Source: an uncultured Lachnospiraceae bacterium (GTDB lineage Bacteria; Bacillota; Clostridia; Lachnospirales; Lachnospiraceae). Taken from it: 50,495 nt of DNA. The position numbers were made by a program, and so were the translations under genes. Shown here one piece after another: positions 8,288 to 16,787 of the stretch. The stretch is taken from the NCBI GenBank assembly GCA_946403625.1, contig CAMJAP010000012.1, positions 1 to 50,495 on the forward strand, given 5' to 3'. Under the pieces are notes generated by a model that had not been told where the DNA came from, searched no databases, and was given only the letters and a program-made list of their open reading frames with translations. The first letter of the stretch is position 1. The number at the start of each line of letters is the position of its first letter.

Positions 8288-9931
8288 ATGAGAGATCTGC
8301 TCAGATTTATAACATGCGGAAGTGTGGATGATGGTAAATCTACCCTGATAGGACATATCCTGTATGACTCGAAGCTTTTGTATGCCGATCAGGAGAAAGC
8401 GCTTCGACTGGAATCCAAAGTCGGCAGCAGAGGCGGAGAGATTGACTATTCTTTGTTGCTGGACGGTTTGACCGAAGAGAGAGAACAGGGGATCACTATC
8501 GATGTTGCCTACCGGTATTTTACGACGGATGTAAGAAGTTTTATCGTGGCAGATACACCCGGACATGAAGAGTATACCAGAAATATGGCGGTAGGTGCAT
8601 CGTTCGCGGATCTGTCGATCATTCTGACGGATGCCGGGAAGGGAGTACTGGCACAGACAAAACGCCATGCCCGAATCTGTTCCGTCATGGGGATCCGGTA
8701 CTTTGTATTTGCTGTAAATAAGATGGATCTGGTTCATTACAGTGAGGAAGCATATCGCAGGATCGAGAAGGATATTCTTGCACTCCGTGATGAATTGAAA
8801 CTGGAAAATGTGATCGTTATACCGGTATCGGCTACCGAAGGAGATAATGTAACGCACAACTCTCCGAATATGCCATGGTATACCGGGGATAATCTCTTAC
8901 ATTATCTCGAGAATGTCGATGTAAGAGAAAAAGAAAAGGAAAAAGGTTTTTACCTTCCGGTACAGAGAGTCTGCAGACCGGATCATCTGTTTCGGGGATT
9001 TCAGGGACAGATCGAGAGCGGAGAGATCCATGTAGGCGATGAGATTACAGCGTTTCCGAGGAGAGAAAAAGCACATATTAAGAAAATTTTTATCGGTGAC
9101 CGTGAAGCGCAGGAAGCTTTTCAGGGACAACCGGTGACATTACAGCTGGACCGGGAGATCGATGTGTCGAGAGGCTCTGTCATAGAAAGAGACTCTGCGA
9201 TCAGCGTTGCTGATTCGATCACGGCTACATTGATCTGGATGGACGATCAGCCACTGGTAAACGGCGGTAACTTTTTTGTAAAACTCGGAACTGCTCTGAT
9301 CCCGGGGGTGGTAGCAAAGATCCTGTACAGTATAGATGTTAATACAGGAGCCTTTCGAGAGACAGATCGCCTGGACAAAAACGGGATCGGAGTTTGCAAG
9401 ATCTCGTTTACGGATCGGATTGCAATAGACCGGTTTAAGGAACATAAAAGCCTGGGTGAACTGATCCTGATCGACCGTGTAAGTTTTATGACCAGCGCAT
9501 GCGGTGTCGTGGAGCAGTTCGAACAGGATTCCTCCCTCGATGGGGGAAAAGTCAGTACAAAGACCAGAAGTGCCGCTATGGGACAGCAGGCGGTAACGGT
9601 GGTCTTCCGAAAGGAAGACGGTATCGACAGAAATCTGTTAACCGAGGCGGAAAAGAAACTGATCCTGGAAGGCAGATATTCCTATCTGTTGGAGGATGAC
9701 GGAAACATTGAACCGGAGGAACTGGCACATATCATCGATCATCTGAACAGGGCAGGTATTGTTGTATTGTTATCCGATGCAAAGAAGGACAGGAATGCAT
9801 ATCCGTTTGCAGAGGAAACGCATGTAGTGGTTTATGCAGGAGAAGAAAAAGACAGGGACAGCATTGTATCATTTGTAAAACGGATATCGTCCTATGACTA
9901 TGATCTGTCAGGCGAAAAGTCTTATATATGA
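8288..9931 (+). CDS. cysN: ATP sulfurylase GTPase subunit CysN with a degenerate APS-kinase tail
   Basis: CysN is the GTPase that powers CysD. GTPase motifs are intact: GSVDDGKST at residues 11-19, DTPGHEEY, and NKMD. The protein is 547 residues, about 70 more than stand-alone CysN and much shorter than CysNC fusions. From about residue 430 it aligns by eye with APS kinase: GQQAVTVVF matches the GQ..VV.W start, EAEKKLILEGRYSYLLEDD matches the LEKKL...GR..YLLDGD segment, and HLNRAGIVVLLS matches the DAGLIVLVS strand. The P-loop between the first two is replaced by KEDGIDRN, so kinase activity should be lost. This fits a pathway where AprAB uses APS directly and PAPS is not needed. Confidence 0.93.
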   Translation: MRDLLRFITCGSVDDGKSTLIGHILYDSKLLYADQEKALRLESKVGSRGGEIDYSLLLDGLTEEREQGITIDVAYRYFTTDVRSFIVADTPGHEEYTRNMAVGASFADLSIILTDAGKGVLAQTKRHARICSVMGIRYFVFAVNKMDLVHYSEEAYRRIEKDILALRDELKLENVIVIPVSATEGDNVTHNSPNMPWYTGDNLLHYLENVDVREKEKEKGFYLPVQRVCRPDHLFRGFQGQIESGEIHVGDEITAFPRREKAHIKKIFIGDREAQEAFQGQPVTLQLDREIDVSRGSVIERDSAISVADSITATLIWMDDQPLVNGGNFFVKLGTALIPGVVAKILYSIDVNTGAFRETDRLDKNGIGVCKISFTDRIAIDRFKEHKSLGELILIDRVSFMTSACGVVEQFEQDSSLDGGKVSTKTRSAAMGQQAVTVVFRKEDGIDRNLLTEAEKKLILEGRYSYLLEDDGNIEPEELAHIIDHLNRAGIVVLLSDAKKDRNAYPFAEETHVVVYAGEEKDRDSIVSFVKRISSYDYDLSGEKSYI

Positions 9932-9951
9932 TAGAAACGGAGGAATAAAAA

Positions 9952-10818
9952 ATGGGTACAGACTATGCTACTTTGAAAAAAGGCGGTTTTATGAAGCAGA
10001 AGCAAAAAGATCATTTTTCGCTTCGTTTATCGGTTGTGGGTGGACAGGTAACTGCAGAACAGCTTGTAGCCATCACGGAAGTTGCAAAAAAATACGGCAG
10101 AGGATATATACATCTTACTTCCAGGCAGGGTGTGGAGATTCCGTACATTAAGCTGGAAGATATTGATGCGGTAAAGGATGCCCTGGCAGAGGGCGGTGTG
10201 ACTCCGGGGGTATGCGGTCCGCGTGTGCGAACGATCACCGCATGTCAGGGATCTGCGGTGTGTCCGAACGGTTGTATCGAAACGGAAGATCTGGCAAAGG
10301 AATTGAATGAAAGATACTTCGGAAAAGAGCTTCCTCACAAATTCAAATTCGGAATCACCGGATGCCAGAACAACTGTCTGAAAGCAGAAGAAAATGATCT
10401 GGGCATTAAAGGCGGTGTTCGGGTATCGTGGATTGAAGAAAAGTGTATTAACTGTGGTGTATGTGCCAAGGTATGCAGAGAAGGGGCACTTCAGATCAAA
10501 GAGGGCAAGATATCGATCGAGCAGGAAAAATGCAATTACTGTGGCAGATGTTCTTTCAGCTGCCCGACGGATGCGTATGAAACAACACCGGGATATTTGG
10601 TGAGTTTTGCAGGTTTGTTTGGAAACAAGATCAGTAAAGGTGTTGAGATCGTACCGTTTATCGAGGATAAGAAAGTATTATTTCGTATATGCGATGCAGC
10701 GCTGAAGTTTTTTGAAGAGAATGCAAAACCCAGTGAACGGTTTAAGTTTACGATCGATCGTGTAGGAAAGGAAAAATTAGATGAAGCAATTTGGGAAGCG
10801 TACCGTCAGGATAATTGA
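9952..10818 (+). CDS. Small siroheme/[4Fe-4S] sulfite reductase with a ferredoxin insert
   Basis: This 288-residue enzyme most likely reduces sulfite to sulfide. The siroheme-[4Fe-4S] ligands are CX5C (Cys98, Cys104) and CX3C (Cys138, Cys142). Between residues 165 and 204 lies a two-cluster ferredoxin domain (Cys165/168/171/175 and Cys194/197/200/204), so electrons probably enter from ferredoxin. Size and order match the small AsrC-like single-chain sulfite reductases of anaerobes rather than DsrAB or CysI. The ATG at 9952 has GGAGGA at good spacing. Its 3' end overlaps the next gene by 38 bases. A nitrite reductase role is possible in principle but unlikely after cysDN-aprAB. Confidence 0.85.
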   Translation: MGTDYATLKKGGFMKQKQKDHFSLRLSVVGGQVTAEQLVAITEVAKKYGRGYIHLTSRQGVEIPYIKLEDIDAVKDALAEGGVTPGVCGPRVRTITACQGSAVCPNGCIETEDLAKELNERYFGKELPHKFKFGITGCQNNCLKAEENDLGIKGGVRVSWIEEKCINCGVCAKVCREGALQIKEGKISIEQEKCNYCGRCSFSCPTDAYETTPGYLVSFAGLFGNKISKGVEIVPFIEDKKVLFRICDAALKFFEENAKPSERFKFTIDRVGKEKLDEAIWEAYRQDN

Positions 10819-11782
10819 TGCGGTATTAATAGGGATGATCGTTTTCTGTGTCGGCTGCGGAGCGATCAGAGGAAATGAAGAAGAAGTTTCTGGAGAAACG
10901 AGTATTGCTAACGCAGGTGCAGAACTGCCGAAGATCGGATCGGAAACGATTTCTCTGACGGAAGAATCGGGTATATCTGAAGAAACGGAAACCACGGAAG
11001 CGGAACAGAGAGTTATCGCACTGTCAAAATCAAATGCGGAATTATGGCTTCTGGCAGGTGGTACCTTAGTTGCAACTTCGGATGATGCGATGAAACTGGA
11101 GGGCATCTCGGAAGATACTGTATCTCTCGGAGATATGGATCACGTGAGTCTGGAAGCAATCGCAGCTTTGGAGCCGGATCTGCTGATCTTATTTTCGACC
11201 GATCCGGCGCAGAAGGCTCTGGGAGAAGCTGCCGAAGCCGTGGGGTTATCTGTATATTATACGAACATTGATAATTTTGCGGATTATGAAAATGTAATGC
11301 TGGAGCTGACGAAGAAAACCGGGCGAGATGATCTGTATAAAACGAATGTCACGGATGTAGCGGAAGAGATCGAGCGGATCGTCAGGGATGTTCCCGTAGA
11401 TTCGGAGGGAGGGAAATATCTTCTTCTGCATGTATCCGCAACAAAGAGCAAGGTGGAAAAGGACGACTATTTTGCCTGCGAAATATTTGACCGGCTGGGG
11501 TTGGAAAATATCGCGGCAGATGATAGTGCATTTGATGAACTGTCGATCGAACAGATCGTAGCAACGGATCCGGATTATATATTTGTCGTCCCCAGAGGAG
11601 ATGAAGAAAAAGCGCTCAGTTCTTTTGATGAGCTGTTTACCTCGCAGCCGGCATGGGCAGGTTTATCGGCTGTACAGAACGGACACTACTATCTGTTGTC
11701 TAAAGATCTGTTTGGTCTTAAGCCGAATGAAAATTGGGCAGACAGTTATCAGGAAGCATACAGGGTTTTATACGGAGAATAA
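10781..11782 (+). CDS. Iron-chelate/cobalamin-type ABC transporter substrate-binding lipoprotein
   Basis: A 333-residue binding protein of the BtuF/FecB helical-backbone fold: an N-terminal hydrophobic signal with a probable lipid anchor at Cys26 (imperfect lipobox), an acidic linker (about residues 30-75), then two lobes containing VSLEAIAALEPDLLILFS and LSIEQIVATDPDYIFVV, both hallmarks of the family. The ligand is unknown. It starts inside the sulfite reductase gene and is followed without a gap by its permease. In this setting an iron source, cobalamin or a siroheme precursor would make sense, since sulfite reductase needs siroheme and iron-sulfur clusters; this is inference. Confidence 0.8.
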   Translation: MKQFGKRTVRIIDAVLIGMIVFCVGCGAIRGNEEEVSGETSIANAGAELPKIGSETISLTEESGISEETETTEAEQRVIALSKSNAELWLLAGGTLVATSDDAMKLEGISEDTVSLGDMDHVSLEAIAALEPDLLILFSTDPAQKALGEAAEAVGLSVYYTNIDNFADYENVMLELTKKTGRDDLYKTNVTDVAEEIERIVRDVPVDSEGGKYLLLHVSATKSKVEKDDYFACEIFDRLGLENIAADDSAFDELSIEQIVATDPDYIFVVPRGDEEKALSSFDELFTSQPAWAGLSAVQNGHYYLLSKDLFGLKPNENWADSYQEAYRVLYGE

Positions 11783-12760
11783 ATGCGTAAATATATTATA
11801 CCTTTGATAATTCTGGCTACTGTATCTGCATATGCTTTGTTTGCCGGGAATAATGCGATCGGCACGGCGGATATCCTGTCGGTACTGGCAGGGCACGGTA
11901 CGGCAAGTCAGCAATTGATATTATATCAGGTAAGATTACCGCGTATCATCGCGGCGATCAGCAGCGGAGCGGCATTATCCGTAGCGGGATATTTATTACA
12001 GGGCTGTCTGGACAACCGGATCGTCTCTCCCGGTATCCTGGGCATCAATAACGGAGCAGGACTGTTTGTCCTGCTTTCCGCTTTATTATTCCCTTTTCAC
12101 TCCGGAGCAAAATGTATGATGGCTTTTACCGGCGCATTACTGGTCACGATAGTTGTCAGTATGCTGTCTGTCAAAACCGGTATGTCTAAGACATCCGTAG
12201 TTCTGTCCGGTGTGGCGATATCGGCATTATGTGTATCCGTGATCGACCTGATCATTTCCCTGAAACCGGAAACCGTAGCAGATCGCGCAGCTTTTCAGAT
12301 CGGCGGCTTTGCGGCGGTACAATTCAAGATCGTATTGTTTGCGGCACCGATGATCGTAGTCGGACTGATCGTGTCACTGATCACGGCCCCGGCGATGGAC
12401 ATCTTAAGTCTTGGCGATGAAATGGCATACGGTCTGGGACTCGGAGTGAAGCGATACCGGAGTATCACGGTGTTGTGTGCAGCGGTTTTGTCGGGAGCGT
12501 CCATCTGCATGGGCGGACTGCTCGGTTTTGTCGGTCTGATCATACCTAACTGTGTGCGAATGCTGTATAAGGGAAAAAGCAGGCAGGGTATGATACTGTG
12601 TATTATCTGTGGTGCGGCATTTTTGCTTTTATGTGATACCATATCGCGTCTGATCGTGTTTCCTTATGAACTGCCGTGTGGTCTGGTGTTGAGCATGATC
12701 GGTGCACCTTATCTGATTTGGATTCTGATAAAGAAAAGAAAGCGACTGGGAGCAGATTGA
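11783..12760 (+). CDS. FecCD-family ABC transporter permease
   Basis: A 325-residue membrane protein with about eight to ten hydrophobic helices. Family signatures are LYQVRLPRIIAAISSGAALS near the N-terminus and GFVGLIIPNCVRMLYKG in the second half. The ATG follows the stop codon of the binding-protein gene directly (TAAATG). The two neighbours complete a BtuCD/FhuBCD-like importer. Confidence 0.88.
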   Translation: MRKYIIPLIILATVSAYALFAGNNAIGTADILSVLAGHGTASQQLILYQVRLPRIIAAISSGAALSVAGYLLQGCLDNRIVSPGILGINNGAGLFVLLSALLFPFHSGAKCMMAFTGALLVTIVVSMLSVKTGMSKTSVVLSGVAISALCVSVIDLIISLKPETVADRAAFQIGGFAAVQFKIVLFAAPMIVVGLIVSLITAPAMDILSLGDEMAYGLGLGVKRYRSITVLCAAVLSGASICMGGLLGFVGLIIPNCVRMLYKGKSRQGMILCIICGAAFLLLCDTISRLIVFPYELPCGLVLSMIGAPYLIWILIKKRKRLGAD

Positions 12761-13518
12761 TAAACATTAAAGATCTTACAATAACATATTCCTATGGGGA
12801 CCCGTTTCACATTCCTTTCCTGTCTTTTGCAAAAGGAGAGGTTACATCCATCATCGGAAAAAACGGATGCGGAAAAACGACACTGCTTCGTACGATCGCG
12901 GGAATGCTTCCGTACAGCGGAAGTATCCGGATCGGAGAAAAAGAGTGCAGGGAGTATCGCGGGATGGACCGATCCAAAAAAACGGCGTATCTTCCGCAGA
13001 TGATCAAAGCGGTAAATATGGATGTCCGGACACTGGTCGAACATGGAAGATATCCATGGCATGGGAATTACCGCAGACTGTCGGCGGAAGATAAAGCATA
13101 CGTATCGGAAGCTCTTACGATCACGGGAATGAATGAATACAGGGATCGTGATCTGACGGAACTGTCCGGCGGCCAGTTAAGAAGGGCATATCTTTCGATG
13201 ATCATTGCGCAGCATGCGGAAATGATCCTTCTGGATGAACCGACAACATTTATGGATATCGAAAGCCAGGAACTGTTTTACCGGATCGCCCGACAGCTTG
13301 CGGCAAAGGGATGCGGAGTGATCATGACCTGCCATAATATCGAGCAGGGTTTTTCTTTCAGTGATCGTATCGTGATCATGGAAGATCGCTGTGTAAAAAA
13401 GACAGGTACTCCGAAAGAACTGGTAGGCGAAAAAGAAGAGTTTCGAAAGATGTTCGGAGCAGCGGTCAAAGAGAGTAAAGATGCGGAAAGTCTTTATCCG
13501 TATGTATTGATAAAATGA
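12757..13518 (+). CDS. FecE/BtuD-family ABC transporter ATPase
   Basis: The 253-residue ATPase of the importer has Walker A GKNGCGKT, signature LSGGQLRRAYLSMIIAQ, Walker B MILLDEPTTFMD and the switch histidine in MTCHNIEQG. The TTG at 12757 is preferred as start: GGGAG lies just upstream and it gives a four-base TTGA overlap with the permease stop. An ATG at 12676 would place 27 meaningless residues in front. The signature reads QLRRAY where the family usually has Q-R-V, a minor deviation. Confidence 0.85.
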   Translation: MINIKDLTITYSYGDPFHIPFLSFAKGEVTSIIGKNGCGKTTLLRTIAGMLPYSGSIRIGEKECREYRGMDRSKKTAYLPQMIKAVNMDVRTLVEHGRYPWHGNYRRLSAEDKAYVSEALTITGMNEYRDRDLTELSGGQLRRAYLSMIIAQHAEMILLDEPTTFMDIESQELFYRIARQLAAKGCGVIMTCHNIEQGFSFSDRIVIMEDRCVKKTGTPKELVGEKEEFRKMFGAAVKESKDAESLYPYVLIK

Positions 13519-13528
13519 GGGTTGTGTT

Positions 13529-14146
13529 ATGTCTTATTTTCCGATGATGATCGAACTGGATAACAGAAAAGTACTGGTGATCGGCGGCGGAGAGGAAGGG
13601 AAAAAGAAAACAGAAGTGCTTTCTTCCTTTGGAGCCCGTATTACATTGATCGCTTTAGATGCAAGGCAGGAAGCGAAAGAACTGGCAGAGCGATATGAAG
13701 AAAGAGAATTTGAAGATTCGGACATCGAAGAGGACGAATATACGCTGGTCGTTGCAGCGACGGATGACAGAAAGCTGAATGAAAAGATCAGTATCCTTGC
13801 CAAAAGAAAAAAGATACCGGTGAATATCGTGGATGATGCGGAATTGTGTACGTTTATCTTTCCGGCGATCCTGAAAGAAAAAGATGTGGTATGTGCAGTT
13901 TCCAGTGGAGGCAAGAGCCCTTACATTACGCAATATATAAAAGAGCTGCTTGCAAAGATCCTGCCGAAAGGGATCGGAGAGATCAACGACCGGATGGGAG
14001 AATACAGAGTGCAGGCAAAAAAAGAGATCGCGGATGTCGGTAAACGCCGGAGATATTTAAAAAGCAAACTGGAAGAAGAACTGAAAAATACAGAGGGATC
14101 ACAGAGTATAACGGATGCGATCAGTTGTGATTATAGCAAACGATAA
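13529..14146 (+). CDS. Precorrin-2 dehydrogenase / sirohydrochlorin ferrochelatase (Met8/CysG-N type)
   Basis: This 205-residue protein oxidises precorrin-2 with NAD and inserts iron to finish siroheme, the cofactor of the sulfite reductase encoded upstream. It shows the N-terminal NAD-binding motif VLVIGGGEEGKKK, the PVNIVDDAELCTFIFPAILK stretch and the AVSSGGKSP motif typical of the family. The methyltransferase half of CysG is absent, so uroporphyrinogen III methylation must be encoded elsewhere. It is the last gene of the sulfate operon; no strong terminator follows and a new promoter begins 20 bases later. Confidence 0.9.
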   Translation: MSYFPMMIELDNRKVLVIGGGEEGKKKTEVLSSFGARITLIALDARQEAKELAERYEEREFEDSDIEEDEYTLVVAATDDRKLNEKISILAKRKKIPVNIVDDAELCTFIFPAILKEKDVVCAVSSGGKSPYITQYIKELLAKILPKGIGEINDRMGEYRVQAKKEIADVGKRRRYLKSKLEEELKNTEGSQSITDAISCDYSKR

Positions 14147-14168
14147 AATAATACAGTAATCAGAAGTA

Positions 14169-14197
14169 TTGACTTGACGAAAACGATAAATTATAAT
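14169..14197 (+). promoter_or_regulatory. Strong promoter of the metK/nitrogenase-like block
   Basis: TTGACT (14169-14174), 17-nt spacer, perfect TATAAT (14192-14197). Transcription would start shortly after and run through the leader peptide and terminator below. Confidence 0.85.
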
Positions 14198-14260
14198 TCC
14201 CTTTGTCAGGTGAACAAACCGGACACAAAAACATACAAAGAAAAGGAGGGCAGTTTGATT

Positions 14261-14374
14261 ATGAGAACAGAAACAAAGAAAATGAAAAGGATGCAGATGA
14301 TGCGAATGTGTAGTTGTATGCAGATGATCAACTGCGCTGATTTTTATATGTATCAAGATAGGCGAATGCGATAG
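14261..14374 (+). CDS. Met/Cys-rich leader peptide upstream of yezD-metK
   Basis: A 37-codon reading frame with AAGGAGGG upstream (14243-14250); a TTG two codons earlier is an alternative start. Ten of 37 residues are Met and three are Cys (codons 17, 19, 25), concentrated in MQMMRMCSCMQM. It lies between a consensus promoter and an intrinsic terminator, ahead of methionine adenosyltransferase, so it is best read as a regulatory leader sensing charged tRNA-Met and/or tRNA-Cys. It resembles the leaders at 24236 and 33443, with a Cys seven residues before an Ala. No comparably clear antiterminator is visible by eye (only about 5 bp between 14337-14341 and 14394-14398). A functional small peptide cannot be excluded. 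Confidence 0.62.
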   Translation: MRTETKKMKRMQMMRMCSCMQMINCADFYMYQDRRMR

Positions 14375-14398
14375 ATTCCAGTAGGATAGTAATGTCAG

Positions 14399-14440
14399 GA
14401 TCCGGGATCGTGTGTTTGCCACACGCCCGGATCTTTTTTT
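14399..14440 (+). terminator. Intrinsic terminator (probable attenuator) ahead of yezD-metK
   Basis: A long stem, 14399-14406 with 14426-14433 and 14409-14414 with 14420-14425 (2-nt bulge, 5-nt loop), is followed by seven T. It sits 24 bases after the leader-peptide stop codon and before the structural genes, so it must be read through for metK expression from the 14169 promoter. Confidence 0.9.
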
Positions 14441-14461
14441 GCCCTATTTAAGGAGAATGAA

Positions 14462-14605
14462 ATGGCAGAGATCAAAAAAATATCAGATGAGGATCTTGCA
14501 AAGATCCGGTCGTTTATAGAATCCATAAAATACGGTTCCATAAACATCATTATCCAGGACGGCAAGATCGTTCAGGTTGACAAAAACGAAAAAATCAGAA
14601 TCTAA
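14462..14605 (+). CDS. YezD-like small protein (DUF2292 family)
   Basis: A 47-residue protein with AAGGAG upstream. The central [22 protein letters not shown] stretch matches what is known of the short YezD/DUF2292 proteins found next to sulfur-assimilation genes in Firmicutes; their biochemical role is unknown. It lies between the attenuator terminator and metK, with the metK ribosome-binding site directly after its stop. Family assignment is by recognition of the conserved core only. Confidence 0.72.
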   Translation: MAEIKKISDEDLAKIRSFIESIKYGSINIIIQDGKIVQVDKNEKIRI

Positions 14606-14619
14606 AAGGAGAAAAGAAA

Positions 14620-15801
14620 ATGGGAAAATTATTTACTTCAGAATCCGTAACCGAGGGACATCCGGATAAGATCGCAGATCAGATTTCCGATGCGATCCTG
14701 GATGCACTGCTTACGCAGGATCCGTATTCCAGAGTAGCAGCAGAGACAACGGTGGCAACAGGACTTGCGCTGGTGGTAGGTGAGATCACAACAAAAGCTT
14801 ATGTGGATATCTCAAAGATCGCAAGAGATACGATCAAAGAGATCGGATATGTGAATAATGTGGATGGTTATAATGCAGATTCCATTGCCGTACTTACATC
14901 CATTGATGAACAGTCAGCAGATATCGCATTGGGCGTAGACAAAGCTTTTGAATCAAAGCAGGCAGGCGTTACGGAGGATTTCGGAACCGGTGCCGGAGAT
15001 CAGGGTATCATTTTCGGATATGCAACGGATGAAACACCGGAATATCTGCCGCCGGCCATTTCCTTTGCACACAGACTTACGAGACAGTTGGCAAAAGTCA
15101 GAAAAGACGGGACATTGTCTTATCTGAGACCGGACGGAAAATCCCAGGTAACCGTGGAATTTGCGGAGGATGGACATACGGTAAAGAGAATACATACCAT
15201 TGTTATTTCAACGCAGCATGCAGAAGAGATCACACTGGAACAGATCCGTAAAGATGTGATTGAGTATGTGATCAAGCCGGTGATCCCTGCGGAATTGTTG
15301 GATGAAAATACCATTTACTATGTAAATCCGACCGGGCGCTTCGTGATCGGCGGTCCGCAAGGCGATGCGGGACTGACCGGACGAAAGATCATTGTGGATA
15401 CTTACGGAGGAACCGGAAGACACGGCGGCGGTGCTTTCTCCGGAAAAGATCCGACAAAGGTGGATCGTTCTGCAGCATATGCAGCCAGATGGGTTGCCAA
15501 AAACCTGGTAGCAGCCGGTGCGGCAAAGAGGATCGAGATCGAACTGGCATATGCGATCGGTGTGGCAAAGCCGGTATCCATCGCAGTAGATACATTCGGA
15601 ACCGGTGTAAAGAGCGATGAGGAGATCGTCGGTATTATTGAAAAAGTGTTTGATTTAAGACCGGCGGCAATCATAGATGCATTGGATCTGCGCAGACCGA
15701 TCTATAAGCAGACGGCAGCGTACGGTCACTTCGGAAGAACGGATGTCAAACTTCCGTGGGAAGAACTGAATAAAACAGAAGAAATTAAAAAATACCTGTA
15801 A
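14620..15801 (+). CDS. metK: S-adenosylmethionine synthetase
   Basis: MetK makes SAM from methionine and ATP. The 393-residue length is normal. Recognisable signatures are [21 protein letters not shown] at the N-terminus, [13 protein letters not shown], the [21 protein letters not shown] stretch, and the C-terminal Y-HFGR motif ([14 protein letters not shown]). Its place behind a Met/Cys leader peptide rather than a SAM riboswitch is unusual. A probable terminator at 15829-15870 separates it from the nitrogenase-like genes. Confidence 0.97.
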   Translation: MGKLFTSESVTEGHPDKIADQISDAILDALLTQDPYSRVAAETTVATGLALVVGEITTKAYVDISKIARDTIKEIGYVNNVDGYNADSIAVLTSIDEQSADIALGVDKAFESKQAGVTEDFGTGAGDQGIIFGYATDETPEYLPPAISFAHRLTRQLAKVRKDGTLSYLRPDGKSQVTVEFAEDGHTVKRIHTIVISTQHAEEITLEQIRKDVIEYVIKPVIPAELLDENTIYYVNPTGRFVIGGPQGDAGLTGRKIIVDTYGGTGRHGGGAFSGKDPTKVDRSAAYAARWVAKNLVAAGAAKRIEIELAYAIGVAKPVSIAVDTFGTGVKSDEEIVGIIEKVFDLRPAAIIDALDLRRPIYKQTAAYGHFGRTDVKLPWEELNKTEEIKKYL

Positions 15802-15828
15802 GTTTTAAGAACTGACTGGAAAACCGGA

Positions 15829-15870
15829 GGTTCAAGATCGGGGCAGATGCTTTGGTCTTGAGCCATTTTT
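15829..15870 (+). terminator. Probable terminator between metK and the nitrogenase-like genes
   Basis: A 9-bp outer stem (15829-15837 with 15856-15864, one wobble) with a possible small inner helix is followed by five T at 15866-15870. No promoter is evident between it and the next gene, so readthrough or partial termination is likely. Confidence 0.6.
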
Positions 15871-15892
15871 ATTGAAGAAAAGGAGAAAAGAA

Positions 15893-16768
15893 ATGGCCGA
15901 AAAGATCGGAAAGCATATTGCAATTTATGGAAAAGGTGGGATCGGGAAGTCAACAACCACTTCCAATATAAGTGCAGCACTGGCGGAAGCCGGATATAAA
16001 GTAATACAGATCGGATGCGACCCGAAAAGCGATTCGACAAATACCTTACGCGGAAATAACTATCTGCCGACGGTTCTCGACAGTCTTCGGGAAGGAAACA
16101 AGATCCATCTGGAAGATATCTCGGTGAAAGGTTTCGGTGGTGTGCTTTGTATCGAATCCGGCGGACCGGTACCGGGAGTCGGATGTGCGGGACGCGGTAT
16201 TAACGCGTCGGTATCGTTGCTGCAGGAATTGCATCTTTTTGAGGAATTTAAACCGGATTTTGTACTGTATGATGTGCTCGGTGATGTTGTATGCGGAGGC
16301 TTTGCCGTACCGATAAGGGACGGGATCACGGACAGGGCATATGTCGTAAGTTCTTCGGATTTTATGGCATTATATGCAGCCAATAATCTGTTTAAGGCGA
16401 TCAATAAATATGCACCTACGGGAGGAGCCAAACTGGGCGGTGTGATCGCAAACAGTATGAAGCCCGGTTATCATAGGGAGATCGTGGAGGATTTTGTGGA
16501 AAAGACCGGAACGAGCATCGCCGGATATGTCAACCGGTCGATCGATGTACAGCAGAGTGAGTTGTACGGAAAGACGGTGATCGAGGCAAAACCGAAGAGT
16601 GCGCAGGCGGATATCTACCGGAATCTGGCAAAGTATATTGCAGGAAATGAAGATCTGGTAGTTCCGAATCCTTTGGGAGCTGCAGAATTGAAAGAATGGG
16701 CCAGAGACTGGGGAGACAGGATTTATGATATCGAAAATGGCGTAGTAAGTGTTGCAGAAGCAATTTAG
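15893..16768 (+). CDS. Nitrogenase-like reductase, NifH homologue
   Basis: A 291-residue ATP-dependent iron protein homologous to NifH/BchL/CfbC. It carries the P-loop GKGGIGKST (residues 13-21) and both cysteines that hold the dimer-bridging [4Fe-4S] cluster, Cys98 in GVGCAGRG and Cys134 in DVVCGGFA. It should deliver single electrons to the D/K-like partner encoded next. The ATG at 15893 has AGGAG upstream; the in-frame ATG at 15872 sits in the terminator tail. Nothing suggests nitrogen fixation: no nifEN, nifV or molybdenum genes are present, and the neighbours are sulfur genes. Confidence 0.9.
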   Translation: MAEKIGKHIAIYGKGGIGKSTTTSNISAALAEAGYKVIQIGCDPKSDSTNTLRGNNYLPTVLDSLREGNKIHLEDISVKGFGGVLCIESGGPVPGVGCAGRGINASVSLLQELHLFEEFKPDFVLYDVLGDVVCGGFAVPIRDGITDRAYVVSSSDFMALYAANNLFKAINKYAPTGGAKLGGVIANSMKPGYHREIVEDFVEKTGTSIAGYVNRSIDVQQSELYGKTVIEAKPKSAQADIYRNLAKYIAGNEDLVVPNPLGAAELKEWARDWGDRIYDIENGVVSVAEAI

Positions 16769-16787
16769 AGTAAGGGGAGATGAGAAA

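Noticed and set aside
12229..12420. Small frame inside the FecCD permease gene
   Set aside because: Overlaps a convincing membrane protein in another frame and has no recognisable features.
14261..14374. RiPP precursor or metal-binding peptide for the Cys-rich small frames
   Set aside because: Each is followed by a terminator and precedes unrelated sulfur genes. There is no adjacent maturase of the RiPP type, apart from the radical SAM gene that clusters with the nitrogenase-like genes 5 kb away.
14200..14460. SAM riboswitch or T-box ahead of metK
   Set aside because: I could not find the conserved T-box sequence (AGGGTGGNACCGCG) or an S-box core; the leader instead has a Met/Cys reading frame.
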